A DNA stretch of 64,000 nucleotides. Origin: Auritidibacter sp. Marseille-P8566 (lineage in GTDB: Bacteria > Actinomycetota > Actinomycetes > Actinomycetales > Microbacteriaceae). Both the position numbers and the translations under genes were made by a program. The stretch spans positions 62,001-126,000 of the forward strand of contig CAMDEE010000005.1 of the NCBI GenBank assembly GCA_945895375.1, given 5' to 3'. Numbering within the stretch: the first letter of the stretch is position 1; each line of letters begins with the position of its first letter. The notes under the pieces were generated by a model that worked only from the letters and a program-made list of their open reading frames with translations, searched no databases and was not told the origin of the DNA. Of the stretch, positions 24,821-34,241 are shown piece after piece.

Positions 24821-26602
24821 GTGTCCACAGCCCTATATCGTCGCTATCGCCCTGAATCCTTTGCCGAGCTAATCGGTCAGTCTCAGGTGACCGTGCCGCT
24901 TATGGCTGCTCTCAAGAGCGACCGGGTGAACCATGCTTATTTGTTTAGTGGTCCTCGTGGTTGCGGTAAGACCACCTCTGCCAGAATCCTTGCTCGCTGT
25001 CTGAACTGTGCTGAAGGACCTACAGATACTCCTTGCGGCAAGTGTGCGTCTTGTATTGAGCTATCAAGAGATGGTTCAGGCTCTTTAGATGTAATTGAAA
25101 TTGATGCTGCTAGCCACAACAAAGTTGAAGATGCTAGAGAGCTTAGAGAACGTATTGCTTTTGCTCCATCGAGAGATAGATTCAAGATATTTATTCTTGA
25201 TGAGGCTCACATGGTTACTAAAGATGGCTTCAATGCTTTATTGAAAGTAGTTGAAGAACCACCTGCCCACGTGAAGTTCATCTTTGCCACCACTGAACCT
25301 GAAAAAGTTATTTCAACTATTCGTTCAAGAACTCACCACTACCCATTCCGTTTAGTTCCACCGGCTCAAATGATTGAGTACTTAGGCGAGATGATTACAG
25401 CCGAAAAGGCAACCGTTGATGAAGGTGTGCTAAGCCTGGTCGTTAGATCAGGTGGGGGATCTGTTCGTGACTCTTTATCTCTTCTAGATCAACTGCTAGC
25501 TGGTTCGGAAAAGAACCACGTTACTTATGAGCGTGCTGTTGGCCTTCTTGGATACACAGACTCAGCTCTACTAGATACCTTTATTGATGCTTTTGGTAAG
25601 GGTGATGCTGCTGAAGTATTTGCAAGCGTCGACCAGGTGATTCAGAGCGGTCAAGACCCATCACGATTTGTTGAAGACCTACTAGAGCGAATCAGAGATC
25701 TGATTGTTGTTGGCTCTACAGGAGATAAAGCTAAGACAGTGCTTAGAGACTTACCTCAAGACCAACTAGATCGCATGAGATTACAAGTTGAAAGATTTGG
25801 TAAAGCAGAGCTCACCTATGCGGCTGAAGTAATCGCTGAAGGTCTTACTCGCATGAATGGTGCTACCAGCCCTAAGTTGCAACTAGAGCTCATGGTTGCC
25901 AAGGTGTTGGTTCCAGCTCAAGACTCTAGTGAAACTGGTTCTCTTGCTCGCATTGATCGACTAGAGCGACGCATTGGTCTAGGCGGTAATGCTCCTGCTG
26001 CACCTGCTCCGGTAGCGGCTAAGCCAGTGTCAACACAGACTGCAGCTGTTGCCGCAGTTCCACCTGTTGTGATTCCTGCAGTTGCTCCAGTTACGAATCA
26101 AGTTCCAGTTGTCAGTGATGTTGTTGCGCCTGCGGTTACTTGGGAAATGATGAAGAGTTCTTGGGAAGAGATTAAGGTTGCTCTCTCCAATATTTCTCGT
26201 GCTGCTTGGCAGAACGTCTATGCTCAAACACCGGTTGCTTTTGATGGTCAGGTTCTAGATATCCTGTTTGCTAATGAACACGATAAAACTGTCTTCCGTG
26301 ATGGTGGCCAGAATAGCCCTAGCGAGCTGCTTCGTAAAGCAATCTTTGATGTCTTAGGTGTTCGAGTTCAATATCGTGCAGCTGTTTCAACTGCGGGTGA
26401 ACCAATTGTTCAGGTATCAACACCTAAAGCGGCTGCTCCAACTGAGCCAATTGCTAAGGTAGCTGAACCAGTTGCTGCTCCTGTTGATGACAAGAGTAAA
26501 GAAGTCAATGAAAACAGAAACAAGCTAATTGATGAAGATTCACTAGTTGGAGATTCTGTCCTTCGTAATATTTTGGGTGCTGAACCTATTGAAGGAAACT
26601 AA
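24821..26602 (+). CDS. dnaX: DNA polymerase III gamma/tau subunit
   Basis: A 593-residue clamp-loader ATPase. The N-terminus ALYRRYRPESFAELIGQ, Walker A GPRGCGKTT (residues 44-52), the four-cysteine zinc module (CLNC ... CGKCASC), Walker B IFILDEAHM and the sensor FATTEPEKV are all present. After residue 370 comes an Ala/Pro/Val-rich linker and a C-terminal tau-like part. It starts at GTG. It loads the sliding clamp and couples polymerase to helicase. recR follows after four bases, the standard arrangement. Confidence 0.96.
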   Translation: MSTALYRRYRPESFAELIGQSQVTVPLMAALKSDRVNHAYLFSGPRGCGKTTSARILARCLNCAEGPTDTPCGKCASCIELSRDGSGSLDVIEIDAASHNKVEDARELRERIAFAPSRDRFKIFILDEAHMVTKDGFNALLKVVEEPPAHVKFIFATTEPEKVISTIRSRTHHYPFRLVPPAQMIEYLGEMITAEKATVDEGVLSLVVRSGGGSVRDSLSLLDQLLAGSEKNHVTYERAVGLLGYTDSALLDTFIDAFGKGDAAEVFASVDQVIQSGQDPSRFVEDLLERIRDLIVVGSTGDKAKTVLRDLPQDQLDRMRLQVERFGKAELTYAAEVIAEGLTRMNGATSPKLQLELMVAKVLVPAQDSSETGSLARIDRLERRIGLGGNAPAAPAPVAAKPVSTQTAAVAAVPPVVIPAVAPVTNQVPVVSDVVAPAVTWEMMKSSWEEIKVALSNISRAAWQNVYAQTPVAFDGQVLDILFANEHDKTVFRDGGQNSPSELLRKAIFDVLGVRVQYRAAVSTAGEPIVQVSTPKAAAPTEPIAKVAEPVAAPVDDKSKEVNENRNKLIDEDSLVGDSVLRNILGAEPIEGN

Positions 26603-26606
26603 TTAG

Positions 26607-27203
26607 ATGTATGAAGGTGTCGTTCAAGATCTAATTGATGCTCTATCTCGATTGCCAGGTGTTGGCCCTAAGTCAGCTCAACGCATTGCCTTCTATTTGA
26701 TTCAGACTGATGATGACCAGGCTCAAGAGTTAGCCAAGATTCTTTTAGAGGCCAAAGAGCGAGTTCGTTTTTGTGCTACTTGTTTCAATGTTGCTGAGCA
26801 TGAGTATTGCAACATCTGTCGAGACCCTCGCAGAACTAAAGAGTCAATCTGTGTAGTTGAAGAATCTAAAGATGTTCAAGCAATTGAGAGAACTAGAGAG
26901 TTCCGTGGTTTCTACCATGTTCTAGGTGGAGCTATCAGCCCTATCGAAGGTATTGGTCCGGATAACCTACGTATTCGTGAACTGATGTCCAGGTTGAATG
27001 ACCCTGAAATCAAAGAAGTCATTATTGCTACCGATCCAAACCTTGAAGGTGAAGCTACCGCTACCTATCTCACTAGATTGCTAGTTCCTCTGGGTATTAC
27101 CGTTAGCCGCTTGGCTTCAGGCCTGCCAGTTGGCGGAGACCTTGAATATGCTGATGAAGTAACCCTTGGCAGAGCCTTTGAAGGTCGTCGAGTAGTCAGT
27201 TAG
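26607..27203 (+). CDS. recR: Recombination mediator RecR
   Basis: A 198-residue protein of standard length. The helix-hairpin-helix [19 protein letters not shown] is at the N-terminus. The four-cysteine zinc finger (CATCFN ... CNIC) follows, then the Toprim domain with [14 protein letters not shown] and [13 protein letters not shown], and the Walker-B-like C-terminal segment. It acts with RecO to load RecA on gapped DNA. It is co-transcribed with dnaX. Confidence 0.96.
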   Translation: MYEGVVQDLIDALSRLPGVGPKSAQRIAFYLIQTDDDQAQELAKILLEAKERVRFCATCFNVAEHEYCNICRDPRRTKESICVVEESKDVQAIERTREFRGFYHVLGGAISPIEGIGPDNLRIRELMSRLNDPEIKEVIIATDPNLEGEATATYLTRLLVPLGITVSRLASGLPVGGDLEYADEVTLGRAFEGRRVVS

Positions 27204-27210
27204 CAGTAGT

Positions 27211-27234
27211 TTTAGCCCCTATGGGTGGGCTAAA
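27211..27234 (+). terminator. Hairpin after recR (possible terminator)
   Basis: TTTAGCCC (27211-27218) pairs with GGGCTAAA (27227-27234) across an 8-base loop, just downstream of recR. The trailing T-run is weak (ACTTGTT), so this may attenuate rather than fully terminate transcription before lysC. Confidence 0.5.
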
Positions 27235-27287
27235 CTTGTTGAGTTCAGCGTTGAATTCCCCCCTCTTTCCTAATATGGAGATCCCAA

Positions 27288-28565
27288 TTGGCGCTAATTG
27301 TGCAAAAGTATGGCGGCTCGTCTGTAGGCGATGCTGCCAAGATCAAGCATGTCGCTGCCCGTATCATTGAAACCCAAAGAGCTGGCAACCAGGTCTGTGT
27401 GGTTGTTTCAGCCATGGGGGACACAACCGATGAACTTCTAGATTTAGCTAACCAAGTATCAGCTAACCCTGAGGGTAGAGAACTAGATATGCTCTTGACC
27501 TCTGGTGAGCGTATCTCCATGGCTTTGTTGTCTATGGCTATTAATGACCTAGGTGCTCCTTCACTTTCTTTCACAGGATCTCAAGCTGGAATCATCACTG
27601 ACGAGGTTCACGGTAATGCTCGTATTGCTGAGGTAACCCCTGACCGTGTTGCAGAAGCATTGACTGCAGGAAATATCGCAATTGTTGCTGGCTTCCAAGG
27701 TTTCAACAGAGACTCAAGAGACATCACTACCTTGGGTAGAGGTGGATCAGATACCACTGCCGTTGCACTAGCTGCTGCACTAAATGCTGATGTTTGTGAA
27801 ATCTATAGCGATGTTGATGGAATCTATACAGCAGACCCAAGAGTAATTTCGACAGCAAAGAAGCTAGATGTTATTGATATTGAATCAATGCTGGAGCTAG
27901 CAGCTGCTGGAGCAAAGATTCTGCACATCAGGGCAGTTGAGTTTGCTCGTAGACACAAGGTGGACCTTAGGGTTCGTTCAACTTTTAGCAATGATCCAGG
28001 TACCAAAGTTATCTCTAATGAAGATGGAGTAGAGCAAATGGAAGAGTCAATCGTTTCAGGTGTGGCTAGCGATAAGTCACAGGCGAAGATTACAGTCATC
28101 GGTATTCCAGACGTACCTGGTAAAGCAGCAGCTGTTTTCACAACCGTTGCTGAAGCAGGAGCAAACATCGACATGATTGTTCAGAACACTCCTACTGGTT
28201 CTGACGTTACTGACAGAGTTAGCGACATCAGCTTCACTCTTCCTAAGGGTGAACTAAAGAAGGTTCTTGATGCTCTTGCTCAGAACAAGAATGTCTTGGG
28301 ATATAGAGAACTTGAGAGCGATGAAGAGATTGGCAAGCTAAGCATCGTTGGTGCTGGTATGAGAACTCACTCAGGTGTTTCTGCCATCATGTTCAGAGCT
28401 TTGGCTGAAGCCTCGATCAACGTAGAAATGATCTCAACATCTGAGATTCGCATCTCAGTAATAACAAGTCTTGATCAAATCGATGATGCTGCTCGTGCAG
28501 TTCACAAGGCATTCGACCTAGATGGCGATAGCCCTGTAACTGTCTACGCTGGCACCGGAAGGTAA
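27288..28565 (+). CDS. lysC: Aspartate kinase
   Basis: A 425-residue aspartokinase that phosphorylates aspartate, the first step towards lysine, threonine, methionine and diaminopimelate. Kinase motifs are [11 protein letters not shown] (residues 4-14) and [20 protein letters not shown]. Two ACT regulatory domains follow (about 265-335 and 345-420). It starts at TTG 27288 with GGAG seven bases upstream. Feedback control by lysine and threonine is usual for this form. asd follows after four bases. Confidence 0.96.
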   Translation: MALIVQKYGGSSVGDAAKIKHVAARIIETQRAGNQVCVVVSAMGDTTDELLDLANQVSANPEGRELDMLLTSGERISMALLSMAINDLGAPSLSFTGSQAGIITDEVHGNARIAEVTPDRVAEALTAGNIAIVAGFQGFNRDSRDITTLGRGGSDTTAVALAAALNADVCEIYSDVDGIYTADPRVISTAKKLDVIDIESMLELAAAGAKILHIRAVEFARRHKVDLRVRSTFSNDPGTKVISNEDGVEQMEESIVSGVASDKSQAKITVIGIPDVPGKAAAVFTTVAEAGANIDMIVQNTPTGSDVTDRVSDISFTLPKGELKKVLDALAQNKNVLGYRELESDEEIGKLSIVGAGMRTHSGVSAIMFRALAEASINVEMISTSEIRISVITSLDQIDDAARAVHKAFDLDGDSPVTVYAGTGR

Positions 28566-28569
28566 ATAC

Positions 28570-29631
28570 ATGTCTAAGCCAAATCTTGCTTTAGTTGGTG
28601 CAACCGGTGCTGTTGGCACCGTAATGATCGACATCATCAATAACCGTGAAAACATTTGGGGGGAGATTCGTCTAATTGCCTCAGCTCGTTCAGCGGGTAA
28701 GAAGATTACTGTTCATGGTGAAGAGCTAACTGTTGTTGCTCTAACCGAAGAAGCATTCGATGGCATTGACATTGCTATGTTCGACGTTCCTGATGAAGTA
28801 TCAGAAATTTGGGCTCCAATAGCAGCAGCACGTGGTGCTGTTGCAGTTGATAACTCGGGTGCATTCAGAATGGACCCTGAAGTTCCTCTAGTAGTTCCTG
28901 AAGTGAATCCTGAGCAAGCTAGAAACAGACCTAAGGGAATTATCTCTAACCCAAACTGCACCACGCTAACCATGATGGCAGCTCTTGGTGCTCTGCACAG
29001 AAACTGGACTCTTACCGAACTTGTTGTTTCAAGTTACCAGGCAGTATCAGGAGCAGGAACTGCAGGTATCGAAAGACTTAGAAGTGAGATCAGTGCTGTT
29101 GCTGGTAGTGACGCAGGTTTGGCTAGTGGTGATGTTGAAGCTCTACTAGGTTCACAAGGATTACAGGTAGCTGATTCACCATTCCCTGCCCCTGTTGTTC
29201 TAAACGTTGTTCCATTTGCTGGTTCTCTAAAGGCTGGGGGATACTCAAGCGAAGAGATGAAGGTTAGAGATGAGAGTCGCAAGATTCTAGGTATTCCAAC
29301 CTTGAAGGTAGCGGCTACCTGTGTTCGTGTTCCTGTTTTAGTTAGCCACTCACTTACAGTGCATGCAACCTTTGCTAATCCTCTAACCGTTGCTGACGTT
29401 CACAAGGCCCTAGAAGAAGAACCAACCATCAAGTTGGTTGATGATCCTGCTAACGGTCAATGGCCAACCCCGAGCATGGTTGCCGGTCAAGACCCTACCT
29501 ATGTCGGTCGAGTAAGACAGTCACTAGATTTCACTAACTCCATCGAAATGTTCGTTGTTGGTGACAACCTTCGTAAGGGTGCTGCTCTCAACACATACGA
29601 AATCGCAGAGCTGGTTGCTAGCGAATTCTAA
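28570..29631 (+). CDS. asd: Aspartate-semialdehyde dehydrogenase
   Basis: A 353-residue enzyme reducing aspartyl phosphate to the semialdehyde with NADPH. The nucleotide-binding start is [18 protein letters not shown]. The catalytic cysteine lies in [14 protein letters not shown]. The active-site region [16 protein letters not shown] and later RVPVLVSHS match the family. It is the second gene of the lysC-asd operon. Confidence 0.96.
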   Translation: MSKPNLALVGATGAVGTVMIDIINNRENIWGEIRLIASARSAGKKITVHGEELTVVALTEEAFDGIDIAMFDVPDEVSEIWAPIAAARGAVAVDNSGAFRMDPEVPLVVPEVNPEQARNRPKGIISNPNCTTLTMMAALGALHRNWTLTELVVSSYQAVSGAGTAGIERLRSEISAVAGSDAGLASGDVEALLGSQGLQVADSPFPAPVVLNVVPFAGSLKAGGYSSEEMKVRDESRKILGIPTLKVAATCVRVPVLVSHSLTVHATFANPLTVADVHKALEEEPTIKLVDDPANGQWPTPSMVAGQDPTYVGRVRQSLDFTNSIEMFVVGDNLRKGAALNTYEIAELVASEF

Positions 29632-29653
29632 TTCGCTCGGCTAACCTGAATAC

Positions 29654-30178
29654 ATGCGCAAGTTCAGGGTTTTATTCATAGCAGCAGTTACTGCTTTGAC
29701 TTTGTCTGCATGTGCAACAACTCCTGAAGAACCTGAAACCCAAGTTCCTGATAAGCCTGCAGTTGAGGCTCCTATTGTGAACGCAGCTGATTACAGTGAC
29801 GGTTACGGTGGCTACATCTTCCGAGTTGGCGGTGGAACTGTCTGGTGCACAATCAGTGAATCACCAGGTTTTGTTCTTTGTGAACACCGAGATGTTGATG
29901 TGAACTATGAGATTCCAACAGCGCCTGCTTCTTGTGAAGGAGCGTGGGGATACCAAGCAAGGCTTTGGGCATTCAACCCATCAGAAGGACTAGTGTCTGA
30001 CTGGTACTGTTCCAGCGGTCTGTTCTCTGATCCAGAGGGAGCATATGATCTTCCTTCAGGCAGCAAGATAGTCGTTGGCAACATAAGTTGTTTCGCAGCA
30101 GAGACTGTTGCTAGATGTGATAACACTCAGGGGCAGTATCTAGCTCTTGGTGCTGAAGTATTTGGTTTCGGAAACTAA
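29654..30178 (+). CDS. Putative lipoprotein
   Basis: A 174-residue protein with a lipoprotein signal (VTALTLSACATT; lipobox L-S-A-C, residue 20 lipidated). An acidic Pro-rich linker leads into a globular domain with six further cysteines (WCTI, LCEH, SCEG, YCSS, SCFA, RCDN), suggesting three disulfides. Function unknown. A -10-like TAACCT ends six bases before the ATG and no ribosome binding site is seen. It overlaps the convergent phosphoesterase gene by four bases. Confidence 0.68.
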   Translation: MRKFRVLFIAAVTALTLSACATTPEEPETQVPDKPAVEAPIVNAADYSDGYGGYIFRVGGGTVWCTISESPGFVLCEHRDVDVNYEIPTAPASCEGAWGYQARLWAFNPSEGLVSDWYCSSGLFSDPEGAYDLPSGSKIVVGNISCFAAETVARCDNTQGQYLALGAEVFGFGN

Positions 30179-31068
30179 TCTTTAGCTTTTAGAGTTACAA
30201 CTCTTACTTCTGGGCGACAAGCTAAGCGCACCGGTGCATAAATCGAATGACCCAAACCAGCAGAAACATTTAGCCATAACCTCTTAGCCTTTAGGGGAAC
30301 CTGATGCAGTCCTCTTGCGTACTTAGTTGGCAAATCACAATTAGTAACAAGCGCTCTACCGATAAATGGCCAACATACTTGACCACCGTGAGTGTGTCCT
30401 GCGAAAACTACATCAGCTTCGCTTAGGTCTTCTAGCACTCTTAGGTATGGAGCATGAGTAACACCAATAAGTAAATCTGCTGCGTTTAGTTTGGCAAGGT
30501 CTGATTGAGCTTTAGTCGCATCATCTCTAAGCTCATGAGGATCATCTGTTCCAAAGAAGTTGATTTTCACACCATTCACAGTTGTTGAGTGAGCTGTGTT
30601 GTTTAGTTCTTTCCAACCAAAGGAACTAAAGCCAGCATTTAGTAATTCGGTATCCAGTTTTAAGTTTGCATCCTCTTCGCGGTGGCGCTCTGATGGACGA
30701 AGTAAATACTGAAAAGGATTACGTTTAGCTGGAGCATAAAGATCGTTAGATCCATTGACGAATACTCCTGGAATACCAGTCAAAGGATTGAGTGCCTCTA
30801 GAACTGGGTTGATGCCACTGGCGTGACCTAGGTTATCTCCTGTGTTGATGACTAAATCAGGGTTGACCTTAGTGTTTAGCTTGCTGATCCAGCGCTGCTT
30901 GTATCTCTGCCAAGGAGCCATGTGGATGTCGCTGATGTGTAGGACAACAATGTCAGGGCTACCAACAGGTAAAACCTTGAGCTCACTTCTCTTGATGGCA
31001 AACCAGTAGCGCTCAATGCAGGTGGCCCAAATTATTACAGCTAGTGCGGCTAAGCCTAAATAGAGCAT
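30175..31068 (-). CDS. Metallophosphoesterase (calcineurin-like)
   Basis: A 297-residue protein with an N-terminal hydrophobic helix (membrane anchor) and the metal-binding motifs of the calcineurin-like family: VVLHISDIHMAP, VINTGDNLGH, NGSNDLYAP (Asn-Asp in place of the usual Asn-His), a distal GVTHAP and FAGHTHGGQVC. It ends AGLGHSIYAPVRLACRPEV, as in the YkuE/YaeI-type enzymes. It lies seven bases downstream of the class A PBP gene in the same direction, a pairing seen widely in actinobacteria. Confidence 0.87.
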   Translation of the reverse strand: MLYLGLAALAVIIWATCIERYWFAIKRSELKVLPVGSPDIVVLHISDIHMAPWQRYKQRWISKLNTKVNPDLVINTGDNLGHASGINPVLEALNPLTGIPGVFVNGSNDLYAPAKRNPFQYLLRPSERHREEDANLKLDTELLNAGFSSFGWKELNNTAHSTTVNGVKINFFGTDDPHELRDDATKAQSDLAKLNAADLLIGVTHAPYLRVLEDLSEADVVFAGHTHGGQVCWPFIGRALVTNCDLPTKYARGLHQVPLKAKRLWLNVSAGLGHSIYAPVRLACRPEVRVVTLKAKD

Positions 31069-31075
31069 GAAGAAA

Positions 31076-33580
31076 CTAAGGGCCTTCGCTAATCAGCAGC
31101 AGAATTGCACTCGAAGAAGCAACCGACTTTCCAGCTGCAGGCATGGTGCCAACAACCTTGCCTGCCTCAATAGCTGGGTCCCTCACAAAGAACTGAGGCT
31201 GTGATGGCTGAGGAATGCTAACCGTTGGGAAGCCAGCTGAGTTCAGCGCTGCTGTTGCCTCAGCGGTAGTCATGCCTCGAACATCAGGAATCTTAGTCAG
31301 ACCACCTTTGGAGATATAAATCAAAATCATGGTTCCTCTAGGAACAGATGATCCAGCTTTAGGTTTTACATAAGCTACAGTTCCCACTGGCTTAGTGGAA
31401 CTAACTGCGTTGATCATAATCTTGGCGTTTAGATCTGCGGCAATAATGTTCTGGGCTGCAACATCAGGAACCTGTCCTGCCACTGATGGAATCTGCATAA
31501 AGGTTGCATCAATCATGTCCTGAGGTGGAGCATCAAACTTTTGACCAGGGTAGTTCTTGTTAGCTGTCTTCATGATGGTTCGCCAGATTTCGTGACGAAC
31601 AAGTCCACCTGCTTTGCCGTTCAAGGTAACTTTTCTAATTGATGTGTTACCTGATACGTTTCCAACCCAAACTGCAGTTCCAACTGTTGAAGAGAAACCG
31701 GTCATCCATGTGTGGACACCTGAGTCGGTAGTTCCTGTCTTACCTGCTAATGGAACACCATCACCGGTTGATGAAGCACCACCGGTACCACCATTCATAA
31801 CTGCCTGCATGGCCTTGGTCATACCAGCAGCTACTTCAGGAGTTACTGCTTGGCTACAAATAGATTTAGGAACTTGCAGTTCAGCCTGGGTCTCACGATC
31901 TACAACACGGTCAATAGCAATAGGTGAGCAGTAAACACCCTTGTTAGCAACTGCAGCAACAGCTGCAGCCATAGATAGTGGAGAAATCTCGTTGATACCA
32001 AGAATAGATGCTGGGTATGAAACTAGTTCGGTGCCATCTGCTCGCTTGATTCCAAATCGCAGGGCAGTATCCCTAATGTCACAGAGATCTAGCTCGTGAG
32101 CCATAGAGGCATAAGCGGTGTTTACAGACTTAGCTGTTGCTTGAAGAACGCTCATATCTTCTGGTGCTTCTGAGTCGTTACCAGGAGCCCAAGTTCCAAC
32201 AAGAGAGCCACAGCGTGAGCTGAACTCAGCTGCATTCCATTCCTTGACGCGGCCGTCAACGTGGTCATTGAGCTTCTTACCCTTACTCAACCATTCAGCC
32301 AGCGTGAAGATCTTGTATGTCGAACCGCTCTGGAAACCAGAGGATCCACCGTAGTTCTTGTCAGCTGAATAGTTCACTGAAGTGTGACCCTCAAGGCCTG
32401 AGTCTGTCTGGTCGAAGATTCTGTTCTGAGTTAGAGCAAGAATTCGTCCAGTTCCTGCTTGCACAGAGACGCTAGCTGCACCAACCTTGGAAGGATCTGT
32501 TGGTGGAACCCAGGTCTTAGTTGCTTTGTCTGCAACTTTCTGCAGTTTCAGATCGATGGTGGTATAGATATCCAAGCCACCTTTACGAAGAAGAATTTCA
32601 CGGTCTTCAGGGGTTGGGCCAAACTCCGGGCTGTTTCTAATGTTCCAAACCACATAGTCACAGAAGAAAGCTGTTCTCTGGTCATTTTCACATCCAACCG
32701 GAATCTTCTGAATGTTTAGTTCTATCGGAGTTGCTTTGTACGCATCAGCTTCAGACTGAGTGATGTCACCCTCATTAGCCATGTTCTGGATAACCATATT
32801 GCGTCGGGATAGAGCACGCTCTTTGTTCTCTTCAACATCTGGTCGGTATAGCTCAGCACCTTTGAGCATTGCTGTGAGCATGGCTGCCTGAGGAACATTC
32901 AGTTCCTTGGCTTTGATGCCGAAGTAATACTCTGAAGCTGCTTCAACACCGTTGATGTTGGTTCCAAAGAATGAAAGGTTTAGGTAACCAGCAAGAATGT
33001 CCTGCTTTGAATAACTCTGTTCCAGAGCAAGAGCTAGGCGAACTTCCTGGAACTTTCTCTGAAGGGCATATTGGCTACTGGTCTGCAAATCGATTGCTTC
33101 TTGATCACCACTTAGTACGGCTGCCTCAAGCAAGTTGTTCTTGACGAACTGCATCGTGATTGTGGAACCACCAGCTCTGGAAACACCAGCTACGTTATTG
33201 ACTACCGCTCTAGTGAAAGAAACCCAGTCAACACCAGCGTGGTCATAGAATCTAGGGTCTTCGGTGTCAATTGCGGCCTGGATCATGTTCGGGGAGATTT
33301 CTTCAAAATCTATGGAGATTCTGTTCTCGGCAAAGAAGCGGGCAACCTGCACTGGCTTGCCATCCTGCATCGCATAGATGTTGGAGGCATCGGCGGCGTT
33401 TACCGGCTTAATGAAATCTGGCAGGCTCTGGAAAATGGATACGGTAGCGCTCGCTCCAAGCCCACCCAGCCATACCAGTGGGAGCAATAAAGCCATGCTT
33501 AGAAGACCGGCTACCGTGCTAAGACCAAAAAGCCCCAGCCAACCTGCCTTTTTCTTATTTTTTGTACCCTTGTCAGCCAT
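31076..33580 (-). CDS. Class A penicillin-binding protein with PASTA domains
   Basis: An 834-residue bifunctional peptidoglycan synthase. There is one N-terminal membrane helix. The transglycosylase domain has DTEDPRFYDHAGVD and GGSTITMQFVKNNL. The transpeptidase domain has the S-T-Y-K active serine motif (GSTYKIF), SVN and KTGTTDSG. Two C-terminal PASTA modules follow (about 690-755 and 765-834). It polymerises and cross-links the wall; PASTA modules sense muropeptides or localise the protein. It matches the PonA-type enzymes next to metallophosphoesterase genes in actinobacteria. Confidence 0.94.
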   Translation of the reverse strand: MADKGTKNKKKAGWLGLFGLSTVAGLLSMALLLPLVWLGGLGASATVSIFQSLPDFIKPVNAADASNIYAMQDGKPVQVARFFAENRISIDFEEISPNMIQAAIDTEDPRFYDHAGVDWVSFTRAVVNNVAGVSRAGGSTITMQFVKNNLLEAAVLSGDQEAIDLQTSSQYALQRKFQEVRLALALEQSYSKQDILAGYLNLSFFGTNINGVEAASEYYFGIKAKELNVPQAAMLTAMLKGAELYRPDVEENKERALSRRNMVIQNMANEGDITQSEADAYKATPIELNIQKIPVGCENDQRTAFFCDYVVWNIRNSPEFGPTPEDREILLRKGGLDIYTTIDLKLQKVADKATKTWVPPTDPSKVGAASVSVQAGTGRILALTQNRIFDQTDSGLEGHTSVNYSADKNYGGSSGFQSGSTYKIFTLAEWLSKGKKLNDHVDGRVKEWNAAEFSSRCGSLVGTWAPGNDSEAPEDMSVLQATAKSVNTAYASMAHELDLCDIRDTALRFGIKRADGTELVSYPASILGINEISPLSMAAAVAAVANKGVYCSPIAIDRVVDRETQAELQVPKSICSQAVTPEVAAGMTKAMQAVMNGGTGGASSTGDGVPLAGKTGTTDSGVHTWMTGFSSTVGTAVWVGNVSGNTSIRKVTLNGKAGGLVRHEIWRTIMKTANKNYPGQKFDAPPQDMIDATFMQIPSVAGQVPDVAAQNIIAADLNAKIMINAVSSTKPVGTVAYVKPKAGSSVPRGTMILIYISKGGLTKIPDVRGMTTAEATAALNSAGFPTVSIPQPSQPQFFVRDPAIEAGKVVGTMPAAGKSVASSSAILLLISEGP

Positions 33581-33621
33581 AGACTCAAGGTTACCTTCTA
33601 TCTTTGAGAGGAACCATAAAT

Positions 33622-33774
33622 ATGGTCATCTGGGAATACACCGTAACCCCCCTTCCACCACACAATCCCAAGCAAATACTGGACCACTGGGGCGCTCAAG
33701 GTTGGGAACTCGTTCAGGTAGTTACCAGCCCCGAGGGCGGATTCGTGGCATACATGAAGAAAGCTAAGGCGTAA
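33622..33774 (+). CDS. DUF4177-like small protein
   Basis: A 50-residue protein from the ATG at 33622, preceded by GAGAGGAA. The sequence WEYTVTPLPPHN ... LDHWGAQGWELVQVV ... VAYMKK has the DUF4177 pattern, with the signature G-A-x-G-W-E-L-V. It ends two bases before the RidA gene, so the two form an operon. Function unknown. A DUF4177 gene next to the large class A PBP and a RidA gene is common in actinobacteria. Confidence 0.87.
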   Translation: MVIWEYTVTPLPPHNPKQILDHWGAQGWELVQVVTSPEGGFVAYMKKAKA

Positions 33775-33776
33775 AA

Positions 33777-34241
33777 ATGACTGGAAAGATCGAGGCGAGA
33801 CTAGTTGAACTAGGTTTTCCACTACCAGAGGTAGTCCCTCCTGTAGCCGCATATATCCCAGCTGTTGCAACAGGCAACTTGGTTATGACCGCAGGTCAGC
33901 TACCTATGGTCAATGGCAAGTTAGTTGAAACAGGGAAAGTGCCTTCTCAGGTTTCACCTGAGCGAGCAAAAGAACTAGCTCAGATATCTGCTCTGAATTG
34001 TTTGGCTGCTGTCAAGTATGCAATTGGTGATTTAGATCGAATCACAAGAATTGTCAAAGTCAATGGCTTTATTGCAAGCGACCCTGAGTTCACCGGTCAC
34101 CCTGCTGTCAACAATGGAGCTTCAGAGTTCTTAGGAGCAGTCTTTGGTGACATTGGTATTCACGCAAGATCAACTATTGGTGTTGCAGTGTTGCCTCTAG
34201 ATGCTCCTGTTGAAGTTGAACTGATTGTTGAGTTCAACTAG
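33777..34241 (+). CDS. RidA family protein
   Basis: A 154-residue protein of the RidA/YjgF/TdcF superfamily. The family core is visible as [20 protein letters not shown] and [20 protein letters not shown], with the conserved R-S-T (residues near 138) of the active cleft. Members hydrolyse reactive enamines and imines, though this subfamily (with a longer N-terminus) is less well characterised. It overlaps the convergent acs gene by four bases. Confidence 0.88.
   Translation: MTGKIEARLVELGFPLPEVVPPVAAYIPAVATGNLVMTAGQLPMVNGKLVETGKVPSQVSPERAKELAQISALNCLAAVKYAIGDLDRITRIVKVNGFIASDPEFTGHPAVNNGASEFLGAVFGDIGIHARSTIGVAVLPLDAPVEVELIVEFN

Noticed and set aside
27204-27287. Possible lysine riboswitch before lysC
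   Set aside because: The leader is only about 80 bases and holds a single hairpin, too small for a lysine riboswitch.
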